A stretch of DNA of 64,000 nucleotides, from NCBI GenBank assembly GCA_030674185.1, contig CM060312.1, positions 929,992 through 993,991 on the forward strand, written 5' to 3'. The stretch is from Monoplex corrugatus. Lineage: Eukaryota > Mollusca > Gastropoda > Littorinimorpha > Ranellidae. Below the pieces are notes generated by a model. It ran no database searches. It worked only from the letters and a program-made list of their open reading frames with translations, and was not told the DNA's origin. Each line of letters begins with the position of its first letter. Positions within the stretch are counted from its first letter, which is position 1. Made by a program: the position numbers and the translations under genes. Of this stretch, positions 48,245 through 61,429 are shown one piece after another.

Positions 48245-51200
48245 TAAAGCATATATAACAAGTGGTCTGAACAACAAGCTGTGCAGTGGTCAGAGTAAAC
48301 ACCAGACAGACATTTAATGACTGAAATGTGAACACAGAACAACCAACTATACAATGGTCAGAGTAAACACCAGACAGATATTTAATGACTGAAATGTGAA
48401 CACAGAACAACCAACTATACAATGGTCAGAGTAAACACCAGACACACATTTAATGACTGAAATGTGAACACAGAACAACCAACTATACAATGGTCAGAGT
48501 AAACACCAGACACACATTTAATGACTGAAATGTGAACACAGAACAACCAACTATACAATGGTCAGAGTAAACACCAGACACACATTTAATGACTGAAATG
48601 TGAACACAGAACAACCAACTATACAATGGTCAGAGTAACCATCAGACACACATTTAATGACTGAAATGTGAACACAGAACAACCAACTATACAATGGTCA
48701 GAGTAAACACCAGACACACATTTAATGACTGAAATGTGAACACAGAACAACCAACTATACAATGGTCAGAGTAAACACCAGACACACATTTAATGACTGA
48801 AATGTGAACACAGAACAACCAACTATACAATGGTCAGAGTAACCATCAGACACACATTTAATGACTGAAATGTGAACACAGAACAACCAACTATACAATG
48901 GTCAGAGTAAACATCAGACACACATTTAATGACTGAAATGTGAACACAGAACAACCAACTATACAATGGTCAGAGTAAACACCAGACAGACATTAATGTG
49001 AAATCAGAACAACCACCAACTATACAATGGTCAGAGTAACCATCAGACAGACATCAACGTGAACACAGAACAACCAACTATACAATGGTCAGAGTAAACA
49101 CCAGACACACATTAATGTGAAAAAAGAACAACCACCAACTATACAATGGTCAGAGTAAACACCAGACAGACATTAATGTGAACACAGAACAACCAACTAT
49201 ACAATGGTCAGAGTAAACACCAGACACACATTAATGTGAAATCAGAACAACCACCAACTATGCAATGGTCAGAGTAAACACCAGACACACATTAATGTGA
49301 AATCAGAACAACCACCAACTATACAATGGTCAGAGTAAACACCAGACACACATTAATGTGAACACAGAACAACCACCAACTATACAATGGTCAGAGTAAA
49401 CACCAGACAGACATTAATGTGAAATCAGAACAACCACCAACTATACAATGGTCAGAGTAAACACCAGACACACATTAATGTGAAATCAGAACAACCACCA
49501 ACTATACAATGGTCAGAGTAAACACCAAACAGACATTAATGTGAAATCAGAACAACCACTAACTATACAATGGTCAGAGTAAACACCAGACAGACATTAA
49601 TGTGAAATCAGAACAACCACCAACTATACAATGGTCAGAGTAAACACCAGACACACATTAATGTGAAATCAGAACAACCACCAACTATACAATGGTCAGA
49701 GTAAACATCAGACAGACATTAATGTGAAATCAGAACAACCACCAACTATGCAATGGTCAGAGTAAACACCAAACAGACATTAATGTGAAATCAGAACAAC
49801 CACCAACTATACAATGGTCAGAGTAAACATCAGACAGACATTAATGTGAAATCAGAACAACCACCAACTATACAATGGTCAGAGTAAACACCAGACACAC
49901 ATTAATGTGAAATCAGAACAACCACCAACTATACAATGGTCAGAGTAAACACCAGACACACATTAATGTGAAATCAGAACAACCACCAACTATACAATGG
50001 TCAGAGTAAACATCAGACACACATTAATGTGAAATCAGAACAACCACCAACTATACAATGGTCAGAGTAAACATCAGACACACATTAATGTGAAATCAGA
50101 ACAACAACCAACTGTACAGTGGTCAGAGTAAACACCAGACACACATTAATGTGAAATCAGAACAATGTGAAATCAGAACAACCACCAATTATACAATGGT
50201 CAGAGTAAACATCAGACAGACATTGAAATGAGTTTTGCCCTTTTTGTTCCATTGTTAAAATTCCTAACCAAGGCATCTGACTCTTATGATGTGCTTTCTT
50301 AACCGTACGTTTTAGAATTAGTCATAATCTTTGATATTGTGTTCGACAACGAGGGAGGGTGAGAGAGATGAGGGGACGGAGAGGGTGAGAGAGGGATGAG
50401 AGAGAGAGTGAGAGAGAGTAAGAGTATGTGTGCACATTTGTTTATGCGTTCTTGTTCCTGTATGTATTTTAATGCGAATGCCAAAACAATTTCCCATTGT
50501 GATGTTCTGGGCGAAATAGAATCTTGTATCTTGTATTTTTAGCCAGGCAGGTTTGACCAGAGTCCACCACTCTACAGCAGTGCTTTGTAACTGCTGCAAT
50601 CTTTCGGGAGGGACTGAGTGTAGGAAGTGACTGATACTGGCACAGAGTAGGCCTATCGAATCTAGGTCAATCTGTAAGCCTATACTTCAATGTGTGCCTG
50701 TGGCCCACCATAGGATGGGTGAGGGTGGTGTGGAGAGGGGAAGGGAAAGACAGATGCGCGCTGTTAAATTAATTAGCTGGCAGGGCAGAACCAACAATTA
50801 GTGGCCAGCTAAGGTGGCTTGGATATGGGCGCCTTGGCGTGAGAGGGGTTGTGTGTGTGTGTGTGCGTGTGTTTCTTCGATTCCGTGGATGACCGACGAA
50901 TTTGTCTTTTATAATGTTGAACATTGTAATTGCTGTGACGCGTGAGTGTGATTGTATGCATAGCCAAAACATTTTCCATGTGTCTGAGCACTGGGCTAAA
51001 ATAAAATCTTGTTCCTGTTTGCTCTTGTTTAACCTTGTCCTCTTAGTCTACATACTCATTTTATTGTATTTAACTCATTTTGATTTTAATGTGCATATCG
51101 CGTTGCATCTTTAATCAAATTTTTTCTATACCTACCAAAGTTGTTTTTTAATGAGTTTTGCCCTTTTTGTCCATTGTTAAAAGTCCTGACCAAGGCATCT

Positions 51201-52555
51201 GACTCTTATGATGTGCTTTTTTAACCCTACATTTTTACATTTTTAGAATTAGTCATTATCTTTGATATTGTTTCAACAAAGAGGGAGGGGGAGAGACATA
51301 AGGGTAGGGAGAGGGTGAGAGAGGGGTGAAAGAGAGAGTGAGAGAGAGTAAGAGCATGTGTGTACATTTGTTTATGCGTTCTTGTGACCTATATGTATTT
51401 TAATGCGATTGCCGAAACAATTTCCCATTGTGATGCTTTGGGCTAAATAAAAAAATTCTTAAAGTGAAATCAGAACAACCACCAACTATACAATGGTCAG
51501 AGTAAACACCAGACAGACATTAAAGTGAAATCAGAACAACCACTAACTATACAATGGTCAGAGTAAACACCAGAAACACATTAATGTGAAATCAGGACAA
51601 CAACCAACTATACAATGGTCAGAGTAAACACCAGACACACATTAATGTGAAATCAGAACAACCACCAACTATACAATGGTCAGAGTAAACACCAGACAGA
51701 TATTAATGTGAAATCAGAACAACCACCAACTATACAATGGTCAGAGTAAACACCAGACACACATTAATGTGAAATCAGAACAACCACCAACTATACAATG
51801 GTCAGAGTAAACACCAGACACACATTAATGTGAAATCAGAACAACCACCAACTATACAATGGTCAGAGTAAACACCAGACACACATTAATGTGAAATCAG
51901 AACAACCACCAACTATACAATGGTCAGAGTAAACACCAGACACACATTAATGTGAAATCAGAACAACCACCAACTATACAATGGTCAGAGTAAACACCAG
52001 ACACACATTAATGTGAAATCAGAACAACCACCAACTATACAATGGTCAGAGTAAACACCAGACAGATATTAATGTGAAATCAGAACAACCACCAACTATA
52101 CAATGGTCAGAGTAAACACCAGACACACATTAATGTGAAATCAGAACAACCACCAACTATACAATGGTCAGAGTAAACACCAGACACACATTAATGTGAA
52201 ATCAGAACAACCACCAACTATACAATGGTCAGAGTAAACACCAGACACACATTAATGTGAAATCAGAACAACCACCAACTATACAATGGTCAGAGTAAAG
52301 ATCAGACACACATTAATGTGAAATCAGACCAACAACCAACTATACAATGGTCAGAGTAAACACCAGACAGACATTAATGTGAAATCAGAACAACCACCAA
52401 CTATACAATGGTCAGAGTAAACACCAGACACACATTAATGTGAAATCAGAACAACCACCAACTATACAATGGTCAGAGTAGACACCAGACACACATTAAT
52501 GTGAAATCAGAACAACACCAACTATACAATGATCAGAGTAAACATCAGACACATT
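48245..52555. repeat. 68-bp then 61-bp minisatellite, interrupted once
   Basis: Core AACTATACAATGGTCAGAGT with AAACACCAGACACACATT. From about 48,290 to 48,985 the unit is 68 bp (with TAATGACTGAAATGTGAACA). From about 48,990 onward it is mainly 61 bp (with ATGTGAAATCAGAACAACCA). An unrelated insertion occupies about 50,225-51,460, after which the 61-bp form continues unchanged. No gene. Confidence 0.95.
50228..51458. mobile_element. Insertion with repeated retroposon-like 3' ends
   Basis: Two roughly 300-bp copies (50,228-50,530 and 51,150-51,458) share TGAGTTTTGCCCTTTTT, a GAGAGA-rich stretch, TTTATGCGTTCTTGT and CAATTTCCCATTGTGATG. They end GGGCGAAATAGAATC and GGGCTAAATAAAAAAATTC. A third shorter match ends GGGCTAAAATAAAATC near 51,005. 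AATAAA-type ends after a conserved tail suggest LINE or other retroposed 3' ends. The 600 bp between is unclassified. I cannot name the family. Confidence 0.55.
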
Positions 52556-52789
52556 CACTGACTAGTCACACTTGCTGAATGTGGAATGGCAGTGGACCAG
52601 TCGAACACATAAGAGAGCACCTCCTACCACCACCACCCTTCCAGAAAAACACAATACTATCTGTGACGGGCTTTATACAAAGGAATACAACACCACTCAG
52701 TCGTATCAAAGGTCAAACGATTGCAACAGCACTTTTTTTTTCTTTTTTTTTTTTGCAGCAATACTCACTTATGTATTGAGAGAAATTGA

Positions 52790-53800
52790 CAGAGGTGTGT
52801 GAGATAATCAAATACCACTCAGATGGAAAACTCTTCAATTGTGGGTACTCCAAGCCAAATATAAAGTGCTCAAAGCTGTTCTGTGGACATTTGTCTTCAC
52901 AGACTACTACACATTGATCGCACATTCACATGAGGACATCCAGCACATGACTGACTAATTTGTGGCAACCTGATTATGGTTGTCTCTTACATCAGCCTCA
53001 GCAGGGCAGAGAGTATGTTTCAGCTGATATCATCATTCACTTCTGACACTTCACCACCCTCCACTGTCAGAAACAACCAGGAGATCAAGTGTGTAGACAA
53101 AGTCTGCTACTTGGACAGTACAGTGAGCAGAATGGATCTCTTAATGCAGAAGTGATGTTGCTCTATCTTTGGAAGATGACCAAGAGACTGTGGCAAGACC
53201 ATGGCATCGGGCTTGCCACACAGACACAGGGCAGAGTGCTTAGCGCACTGCTATATTGCTGCCTGGCCTGGACTAGCTACTGATGGCACATTCAACAGCT
53301 GGAACTGTTCCACCAAAGATGTCTGAACAAGACTGCAACATCAAGTGGCAAGATCGAGTCTCCAACTTCAAAGCCAAACACTGAGCAATTACTCATCAAA
53401 TGCCAGTTTCCTTTGACAAGACACGTACACGGTGTAGGCATGGAGTGCTGAAGCAAATATACTCTGACCAGGGAAGATCACTAAAGTTATGTCAGGATAT
53501 TCTACATGCCAGCCTCATCAGCTACAGCATGAACACACAATCGGGAAAACATTGCCTGCAACAGAACATGTTGGCAACAAGAGTATTTGGAGACACAGTC
53601 ACATTGTAACAATAACAGAACAGCTACTGTTCAGTTAATCAGGGAACGGTGGAAGCAGTATCCAGACTCACTGGATTCTTTCAAATGCAGTGCTTGTGGA
53701 AGAACACGTGTCTTCAGCATTGCTCCTCCACCCAACATATAGGCCCACACAAGGCACTGAAGACCAGTATGCCTACTCATCCATCAGACAAATGGGCCAG
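52790..53800 (+). mobile_element. Old, decayed LINE relic (different RT family)
   Basis: Scattered matches in changing frames to a common animal LINE protein: TDYYTLIAHSHEDIQHMTD (the catalytic FADD replaced by TDYY), then IKCVDKVCYLDSTVS (usual form of the F-K-Y-L-G-S motif), then DCNIKWQDRVSN. Many stops. A T-rich stretch with runs of 9 and 12 T at 52,732-52,755 lies just before it. This is far more diverged than the RTE and CR1 copies in the window, so it is an older insertion. Confidence 0.6.
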
Positions 53801-54039
53801 TCCATCAGTTTTCCTCTTCAGACTGTATACAGAAATAGCATCTCAAAAATTTATTTTGAATTGTTGTTATTTTAGGTTTGTTTGTTTGTTTGTTATGGAC
53901 TCCTCTTTATGTCTGAAATGTGTAGGACGAAGACATAAACTCCGCGTGCTATGTTGTTGAATGGCTGATTTGTATTCCCATGTCACAGTTCTGCCATCTA
54001 TAGCCCCTAGTCATCATGTTTTGTTTTAATGCAAACAGA

Positions 54040-54331
54040 GCTGAAGCGTCTGACGGAAACGTTGAACGCTGTTTCAAAGCAGATCTGAAATATTTTGTGA
54101 AACATTAGTAACGCTTCAACGCAGAGCTGAAATATCTTGTGAAATACGTATATTGCTCAATGCAAAACTGAAATATCCTGTGAAATATGAGCTGAAATAT
54201 CTCATGAAATATGAGTATTGTTTCAATGCAAAAAGAGCTGGAATATCTTGGGAAATATAAGCATTGTTTTAATGCAAAAATTGAACTATCGTCCTAAAAC
54301 TTTAAGCATTGACTGAACGCAGTGCTAAACT
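54040..54331. repeat. 45-bp minisatellite, left block
   Basis: Diverged units of GAAATATCTTGTGAAATATGAGCATTGTTTCAATGCAAA type. It is interrupted at 54,332 by a LINE fragment and continues at 54,641. Confidence 0.85.
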
Positions 54332-54640
54332 CATCATCATCATCAGGAGGTGCCTTGCCGCATGGCATTGGCGATCATGGACTTCCATCTGTCTCTATCT
54401 CTTGTTGCCTCAAGCATCTCTTCCACCCTCTTTGTCCTCAGCCACTCTGCAAGTCCGTCTAGTATCTTCTCCCTGGGTCTATCTGGTGCTCTCTTCCCCT
54501 CCAGCTTTACCGTCGTGACCAGGTGCTTCAATTCCCCCTCCTCATAAAATGGCCTACAAATGTTGCCTGTCTTTTCCTAATCTTCGTTATGAATTATCTT
54601 CTTCTGTTGCCTCCATCAAGACTGTCTCGTTTGTTTTCTT
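54332..54640 (-). mobile_element. RTE-like LINE 3' end with 9-bp target duplication
   Basis: A 309-bp, strongly 5' truncated insertion. On the minus strand it codes HLVTTVKLEGKRAPDRPREK, ILDGLAEWLRTKRVEEMLEA and NAMRQGT and ends in a GAT tail (CATCATCATCATC at 54,332). TGCTAAACT is present at 54,323-54,331 and 54,641-54,649, giving clear insertion boundaries within the 45-bp array. Confidence 0.9.
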
Positions 54641-55205
54641 TGCTAAACTACCTTCCTGAAACATTAAGTATTGTTTCAGTGCAAACAGACCTGAAATATC
54701 TTGTAAATATAACCATTGTTTCAGTGCAGACCCGAAATATGTTGTAAATATAACTATTGTTTCAGTGCAAACAGATCTGAAATCTCTTGTAAATATAACC
54801 CTTGTTTCAATGCAAACAGGACTGAATTGAAATCTCTTGTGAATATAAGCATTGTTTCAATGCAAACAGACCTGAAATATCTTGTAAATATAAACATTGT
54901 CTCCATGCAAACAGACCTGAAATATCTTGTGAATATGAGCATTGTTTCAATGCAAACAGATCTGAAATATCTTGTGAATATAAGCATTGTTTTAATGCAA
55001 ACAGATCTGAAATCTCTTGTGAATATAAGCATTGTTTTAATGCAAACATGTCCATGAAATATCTTGTGAATATGAGCATTGATTTAATGCAAACAGATCT
55101 GAAATCTCTTGTGAATATAAGCATTGTTTCCATGCAAACAGACCTGAAATATCTTGTGAATATAAGCATTGATTTAATACAAACATCTGAAATATCTTGC
55201 TGAAA
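54641..55205. repeat. 45-bp minisatellite, right block
   Basis: Unit GAAATATCTTGTGAATATAA then GCATTGTTTCAATGCAAACAGATCT, 45 bp. Since this is 15 codons, ORFs stay open on both strands. No gene. Confidence 0.95.
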
Positions 55206-55821
55206 CATTTGGCTTAAACATTCTGATTCACTGTCCCCTAACACTGAACCAGAAATTGTGAAATCTGTGTCTTTGTGCATTTGTGGTCTTCCAAATGGAT
55301 GGAATAATAGACCCAAATTTGGTGGAGAAAACCCCATGGCCTGTTGCAAACGCCCAGTTCTTAGTGACCCGTGTTGAATCACGACAGCAACAGAGGAGAG
55401 GGGACAAGTTTAATTCATGTTCAAGGTCAGTCACATTACTGGTTTACACAGTCTGTTGTTTTCCAGCCATGCTCGTCTACTTTCGTGTGTGTACAAGTGT
55501 ATCATTGATAACTGACTGCATTGCAAACGGCCTGTTGTCGTTGTTGTTGTTATGACTATTTTCATTACGAGTATCAATTAGCCCATAGTATCAGGTGTCA
55601 GTGGTAAGGAGTTATAACACTGCCTTTTAATTTGCTTGCACGAGTTTGCATGGCGTTTGAATCACACCTGTGAAATTTTGTATGTGCGTGCAGCTTCCAC
55701 TCTACCCAGCTGTGAATGGGTACCTGGCATTCTTTTAAGTTTAATACAGTGGAGCAGAGAGGGAGAGGAATGGGAACAGCCTCAGGGGTATCTGAGAATT
55801 TTTTAAACAATCAGATCTCAC
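55206..55821. other. Intron sequence without recognised content
   Basis: Mostly unique sequence just downstream (minus strand) of the exon at 55,822. Short frames exist on both strands without motifs. No gene or named repeat seen. Confidence 0.5.
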
Positions 55822-55934
55822 CTGTAGTACTGTGAGAGTTTGACGTTGAAGGTGATGGGCAAACACATCACGTATGCCTTGTACCAGCTCTCTGTACCTG
55901 TCCTCTATCTGTCCTCTTTCCACCGCCTTAAGGC
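55822..55934 (-). CDS. Exon linking GTPase head and stalk (exon 3 of those visible), frame uncertain
   Basis: Minus-strand exon with donor CTACAG-GTGAGA at 55,822 and likely acceptor TATATACAG at 55,935. Two frames each look real over part of it. The 5' part reads LKAVERGQIEDRYRELVQGI and RDVFAHHL. The 3' part reads NVKLSQYYR, which joins in phase to WLSAVLKR of the next exon. One extra base near 55,847-55,855 would explain the switch. An alternative start at 55,904 keeps one frame (TESWYKAYVMCLPITFNVK) and joins in phase on both sides, with a purine-rich acceptor. I favour the first reading with a single-base error or mutation. A second copy of the exon start lies at 55,976-56,050. Confidence 0.6.
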
Positions 55935-55959
55935 CTGTATATACGTCACACATATCATC

Positions 55960-56050
55960 ATACACAAGACAAATTAAACACCACACGTCTATGTACCTGT
56001 CCTCTATCTGTCCTCTTTCCACACCCTTAAGGCCTGTATATACATCACAC
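55960..56050 (-). pseudogene. Tandem copy of the exon start and acceptor
   Basis: Repeats GTATATACAG-GCCTTAAGG and then GTGGAAAGAGGACAGATAGA and GGACAGGTAC from the exon at 55,934, with one changed stretch (GGTGTGG for CGGTGG). It therefore duplicates the acceptor and about the first 45 bases of the exon, roughly 100 bp upstream in transcript order. It has no downstream donor of its own. Confidence 0.75.
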
Positions 56051-56094
56051 ATATCATACACATCACAAATCAAACATCACACATATCACATCAA

Positions 56095-59000
56095 CACACG
56101 GCATTTATATCATATCAAGACAGGGCATGTCATATCACATCAACACAGGAATTTCATATTATCACCTGTTCATCACCACAGGACTTTTTTATCACATGTC
56201 ACATCAACACAGGACATTTTTTATCACATGTCACGTCAACACGGGAATTTCATATCACATGTCACATCACGACAGGACATTTTTTATCACATGTCACATC
56301 AACACAGGACATTTTTTATCACATGTCACATCACCACAGGACATTTCATGTCACATGTCACATAACACAGGACATTATCACATTACTAACCAGATTTCAT
56401 ATCACTTCATAACACAGGACATTTCATAATCACATCATCACATCAACACAGGACATTTCATATCACATGTCACATAAACACAGACATTTCATATCACTAT
56501 CACAAACACACGGAATTTCATATCACATGTCACATAAACACAGGACATTTCATATATCACATACACATCATCACTAGGACATTAATCACATATCACATAA
56601 AACACAGACATTTCATATCACATTCACATAAACACAGGACATTTCATATCCAATCACTTCAACCAAGGCATTTCATATCACATGTCACATAACACAGGAC
56701 ATTTCATATCACATGTCACATAACACAGGACATTTCATATCACATATCACATCAACACAGGACATTTCATTCATTCACATCAACACAGGACATTTCATAT
56801 CACATATCACATAAACACAGGACATTTCATATCACTGTCACATCAAACACAGGACATTTCATATCACGTCACATATAACACAGGACATTTCATATCACAT
56901 GTCACATCAACACGGACATTTCATATCACATGTCACATATAACACAGGACATTTCATATCACATGTCACATAAACACAGGACATTTATAGTCACATGTCA
57001 ATCAATCACAGGAATTTCATATCACATGTCACATAACACAGGACATTTCATATCACATGTCACATAAACACAGGACATTTCTATATCACTGTCACATAAA
57101 CACGGACATTTTCATATCACATGTCACATAACACAGGACATTTCATATCACATGTCACATAAACACAGGACATTTTCATATCACATGTCACATAACACAG
57201 GACATTTCATATCACATATCACATAAACACAGGACATTTCATATCACATATCACATCAAACAAGGACATTCATATCACATGTCACATAAACACAGGACAT
57301 TTCATATCACATTCACATAAACACAGGACATTTCATTCACATTCACATACACAGGACATGTCATATCACATGTCACATAACACAGGACATTTCATATCAC
57401 ATATCACATAACACAGGACATTTCATATCACATATCACATCAACACAGGACATTTCATATCACATGTCACATAAAACAGGACATTTCATATCACATCACA
57501 TAAACACAGGACATTTCATATCACATATCACATAACACAGGACATTTCATATCACAGTCACATAAAACAGGACATTTCATATCATATGTCACATAACACA
57601 GGACATTCATATCACATATCACATAACACAGGACATTTCATATTACTATCATTCAACACAAGCATTTCATATCACATGTCACATAACAGGACATTTCATA
57701 TCACAGTCACATAACACGGACTTTCATATCACATTCACATCAACAAGGACATTTCATATCACATGTCACATAACACAGGACATTTCATATCACTGTCACA
57801 TAACACAGGACATTCATATCACATGTCACATAAACAGGACATTTCATATCACTGTCACATCAAAACAGGACATTTCATATCACATCAAAATACGGGATGT
57901 CATATCACATGTCACATAAACACAGGACATTTCATATCACTGTCACATAAACACGGACATTTATATCACATGTCACATAAACACAGGGATGTCATTATAC
58001 ACATGTCACATCAACACAGGACATTTCATATCACATGTCACATAACACGGACATTTCATATCACATATCACATCAAACACAGGACATTTCATATCACATG
58101 TCACATAAACACAGGACATTTCATATCACATCACATAAACAGGACATTTCATATCACATATCACATAAACACAGGACATTTCATATCACATCACATCAAC
58201 ACAGGACATTTCATATCACATGTCACATCAAACACAGGACATTTCATATCACATGTCACATCAACACAGGACATTTCATATCACATGTCACATAAACACA
58301 GGACATTTCATATCACATGTCACATCAATCACAGGACATTTCATATCACATGTCACATAACACAGGACATTTCATATCACATGTCACATAACACAGGACA
58401 TTTCATATCACGTGTCACATAAACACAGGACATTTCATATCACATGTCACATCAACACAGGACATTTCATATCACATTCACATCAACACAGGACATTCAT
58501 TCATCATGATCAATCATGTCACATAAACACAGGACATTTCATATCACATGTCACATAAACACAGGACATTTCATATCACATGTCACATAACACGGGACAT
58601 TTCATATCACATGTCACATAACACAGGACATTTCATATCACATAGTCACATAACACAGGACATTTCATATCACATATCACATAAACACAGGACATTTCAT
58701 ATCACATGTCACATAAACTACAGGACATTTCATATCACATGTCACATAACAAGGACATTTCATATCACATGTCACATAACACAGGACATTTCATATCACA
58801 TGTCACATAAACACAGGACATTTCATATCACATATCACATCAACACGGACATTTCATATCACATTCACATAAACACAGGCATTTCATATCACATGTCACA
58901 TCAACACAGGACATTCATATCACATAGTCACATCAACACAGGACATTTCATATCACATATCAATCAACACAGGACATTCATATCACATGTCACATCAACA

Positions 59001-59715
59001 CAGGGAATTCAATCTAATTCATATCAATGTCACATCACCACAGGACATCTCATACACATGTCACATCACACACAGACATTTCATATCACATGTCACATCA
59101 ACACAGGACATTTCATATCACATGTCACATAATACAGAACATGATATATCACATGTCACATCAATACAGGACATGTCATATCACATGTCACATAAATACA
59201 GGACATGTCATATCACATGTCACATAAATACAGGACATGTCATATCACATGTCACATCAACACAGGACTTTTATATCACATGTCACTTAAACACAGGACA
59301 TTTCATATAACAATCACATCAACACAGGATGTTTCATATCACATCAACACAGGACATTTCATATTACATATCACATCAACACAGGACATTTCATATCACA
59401 TATCACATCAACACAGGATGTTTCATATCACATCAACACAGGACATTTCATATCACATATCACATTAACACAGGATGTTTCATATCACATCAACACGGGG
59501 ATGTCATATCACATGTCACAATAACACAGGACATTTCATATCACATGTCACATCACCACAGGACATTTCATATCACATGTCACATCAACACAGGACATTT
59601 CATATCACATGTCACATCAACACAGGACATTTCATATCACATGTCACATAAACACAGGACATTTCATATCACATATCACATCAACACAGGATGTTTCATA
59701 TCACATGTCACATCA
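56095..59715. repeat. 32-bp minisatellite, about 110 units
   Basis: Unit AGGACATTTCATATCACATG then TCACATAAACAC (or TCAACAC). ORFs of His-Ile-Thr-Gly-Phe type are repeat translations. Between 56,400 and 59,030 single-base losses are common. The flanks at 59,150-59,715 are cleaner. Confidence 0.95.
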
Positions 59716-59834
59716 ACACGAATTTCTATTATAGGCTACCACATCGTAGACAATTTCGACACACATCTTCTCTCACATCATTCCAATACTACAGGAAAAA
59801 GGGAGGTAACTCAGTACTAAGGTCAGCAGACTGC

Positions 59835-60531
59835 GTGATGACTCAGCACTGAGCAGTGTGGAGTGGCATGTAACTCACTGCTAACTTAGAAGGTAACTGA
59901 GCACCGACCTTGAGATGGAGGGGGCTAACTCAGTACTGAGCTCAGTGTAGGACAAGGAGAAGAACTGCTAAGCACCAAACTCAACAAAGGACTAAGAGAA
60001 TACTTGCTGAGCACAGAGCACAGAGCACTGAGCTCAGTGAGGAGATAGCAAAGACTTGTTGAACACAAACAGATTTGAGGAGAGAAGGAAGACTCCTGAG
60101 CACTAAGCACTGACCTCAGTGGAGGACAGAGGGAAGACTTGCTGAGCACTGAGCACTGACCTCAGTGGAGGACAGAGGCAATACTAGCTGAGCACTGAGC
60201 ACTGACCTCAGTGGAGGACAGAGGGAAGACTTGCTGAGCACTAAGCACTGACCTCAGTGGAGGACAGAGTAAAAACTTCCTGAGCACTGAGCACTGACCT
60301 CAGTGGAGGACAGAGGAAAGACTTGCTGAGCACTGAGCACTGACCTCAGTGGAGGACAGAGGAAAGACTTGCTGAGTACTAAGCATTGACCTCAGTGGAG
60401 GACAGAGGAAAGACTGGCTGAGCACTAAGCACTGACCTCAGTGGAGGACAGAGTAAAAACTTGCTGAGCACTACTAAGCACTGACCTAAGTGGAGGACAA
60501 AGGAAAGACTTGCTGAGCACTAAGTACTGAC
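59835..60531. repeat. 46-bp minisatellite made of an exon end plus its donor
   Basis: Unit ACTGACCTCAGTGGAGGACA then GAGGAAAGACTTGCTGAGCA and CTAAGC. On the minus strand each unit is GTGCTCAGCAAGTCTTTCCT then CTGTCCTCCACTGAG and GTCAGTGCTTA. That is the last 35 or so coding bases of the exon at 60,532 followed by its GT donor. About 10 good units; the left part (59,835-60,060) is diverged. Confidence 0.95.
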
Positions 60532-60729
60532 CTCAGTGGAGGAGAGAGGAAATACTTGCTGAGCACGGACCCCAGGCCACACCCTGGCTAGTCTGCTCAG
60601 AGTCTCGTGCAGCACGTGCTTTTGTTCATGTGGCGCCACCTGGTCCCACCAGTTACAGACGAAGAGGGCAGTGGAGGGGTCAAAGGCCTGGTCACTGCGT
60701 TCTACTGCTTGACGGAGTAACTGACCCAA
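60532..60729 (-). CDS. GTPase exon with G4 motif (exon 2 of those visible)
   Basis: Minus-strand exon of 198 bp, acceptor GTTGTACAG, donor GTCAGTACT. It encodes LGQLLRQAVERSDQAFDPS, TALFVCNWWDQVAPHEQKHV, LHETLSRLARVWPGVRAQQV and FPLSSTE. CNWWDQV is the guanine-recognition G4 motif (N-x-x-D); the usual lysine after N is replaced by tryptophan. FPLSS fits G5. It begins and ends in phase 0, joining directly to the G3 exon at 62,727. This is the nucleotide-binding core of a large dynamin-type GTPase, acting in the cytoplasm or at membranes in known relatives. The last 35 bases and donor are copied in the adjoining 46-bp array. Confidence 0.9.
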
Positions 60730-60739
60730 CTGTACAACA

Positions 60740-61045
60740 CATCACCACTATTACCATCACCATCATCATCATCATCATTACCACCACCACTCCAACATCA
60801 TCATCATTATCATCGTCACCATCACATCATCATCATCATTATTACCATCGTCATCACCACCACCATTATCATCGTCATCATCATCATCATCACCACCACC
60901 ACCACCACCATCACCACCACCACCATCATTATCATCACCATCATCATCTTCATTATTATCGTCACCACCATCATCATCATCACAATCACCATCATCGTTA
61001 TTATTATCGGCACCATCATCATCATCACCCGCACTATTATCACAT
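60740..61045. repeat. CAT/CAC trinucleotide tract
   Basis: (CATCAT)n and (CACCAC)n with ATTATT interruptions, just upstream (minus strand) of the acceptor of the exon at 60,729. Confidence 0.95.
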
Positions 61046-61429
61046 CATCCCTTTCGTCTTTTTTATATTTTTTTTCACATCGCTTACAGTTTGCCCAGCA
61101 TCTTCTTCATTCAACTTCAATTTGTCTTTCTCCTTTCTTTCATGTTCTTGATCTCTGATACAGCAATAGGTCAGACACTTTCTATTCCACACTGCATGAG
61201 TCTGCACAGAGCTATTTTTGAAACAGTACCAATGTTTATCAGACTGATGATAGCTCTAGTTTTTCCTTTCATGGTGGATATTGGGTCACTTCCTCTAACT
61301 AATTCCTTTATGATAAAGACCGTCAATAGTATTTCGACCAAGATTTTGTTCACGAAGGCATGACTGCAAGAGCCTGAGGATCTCGGATCTTCCACGTCGT
61401 GGATCATTTGATATATTGACTTTACCTGC

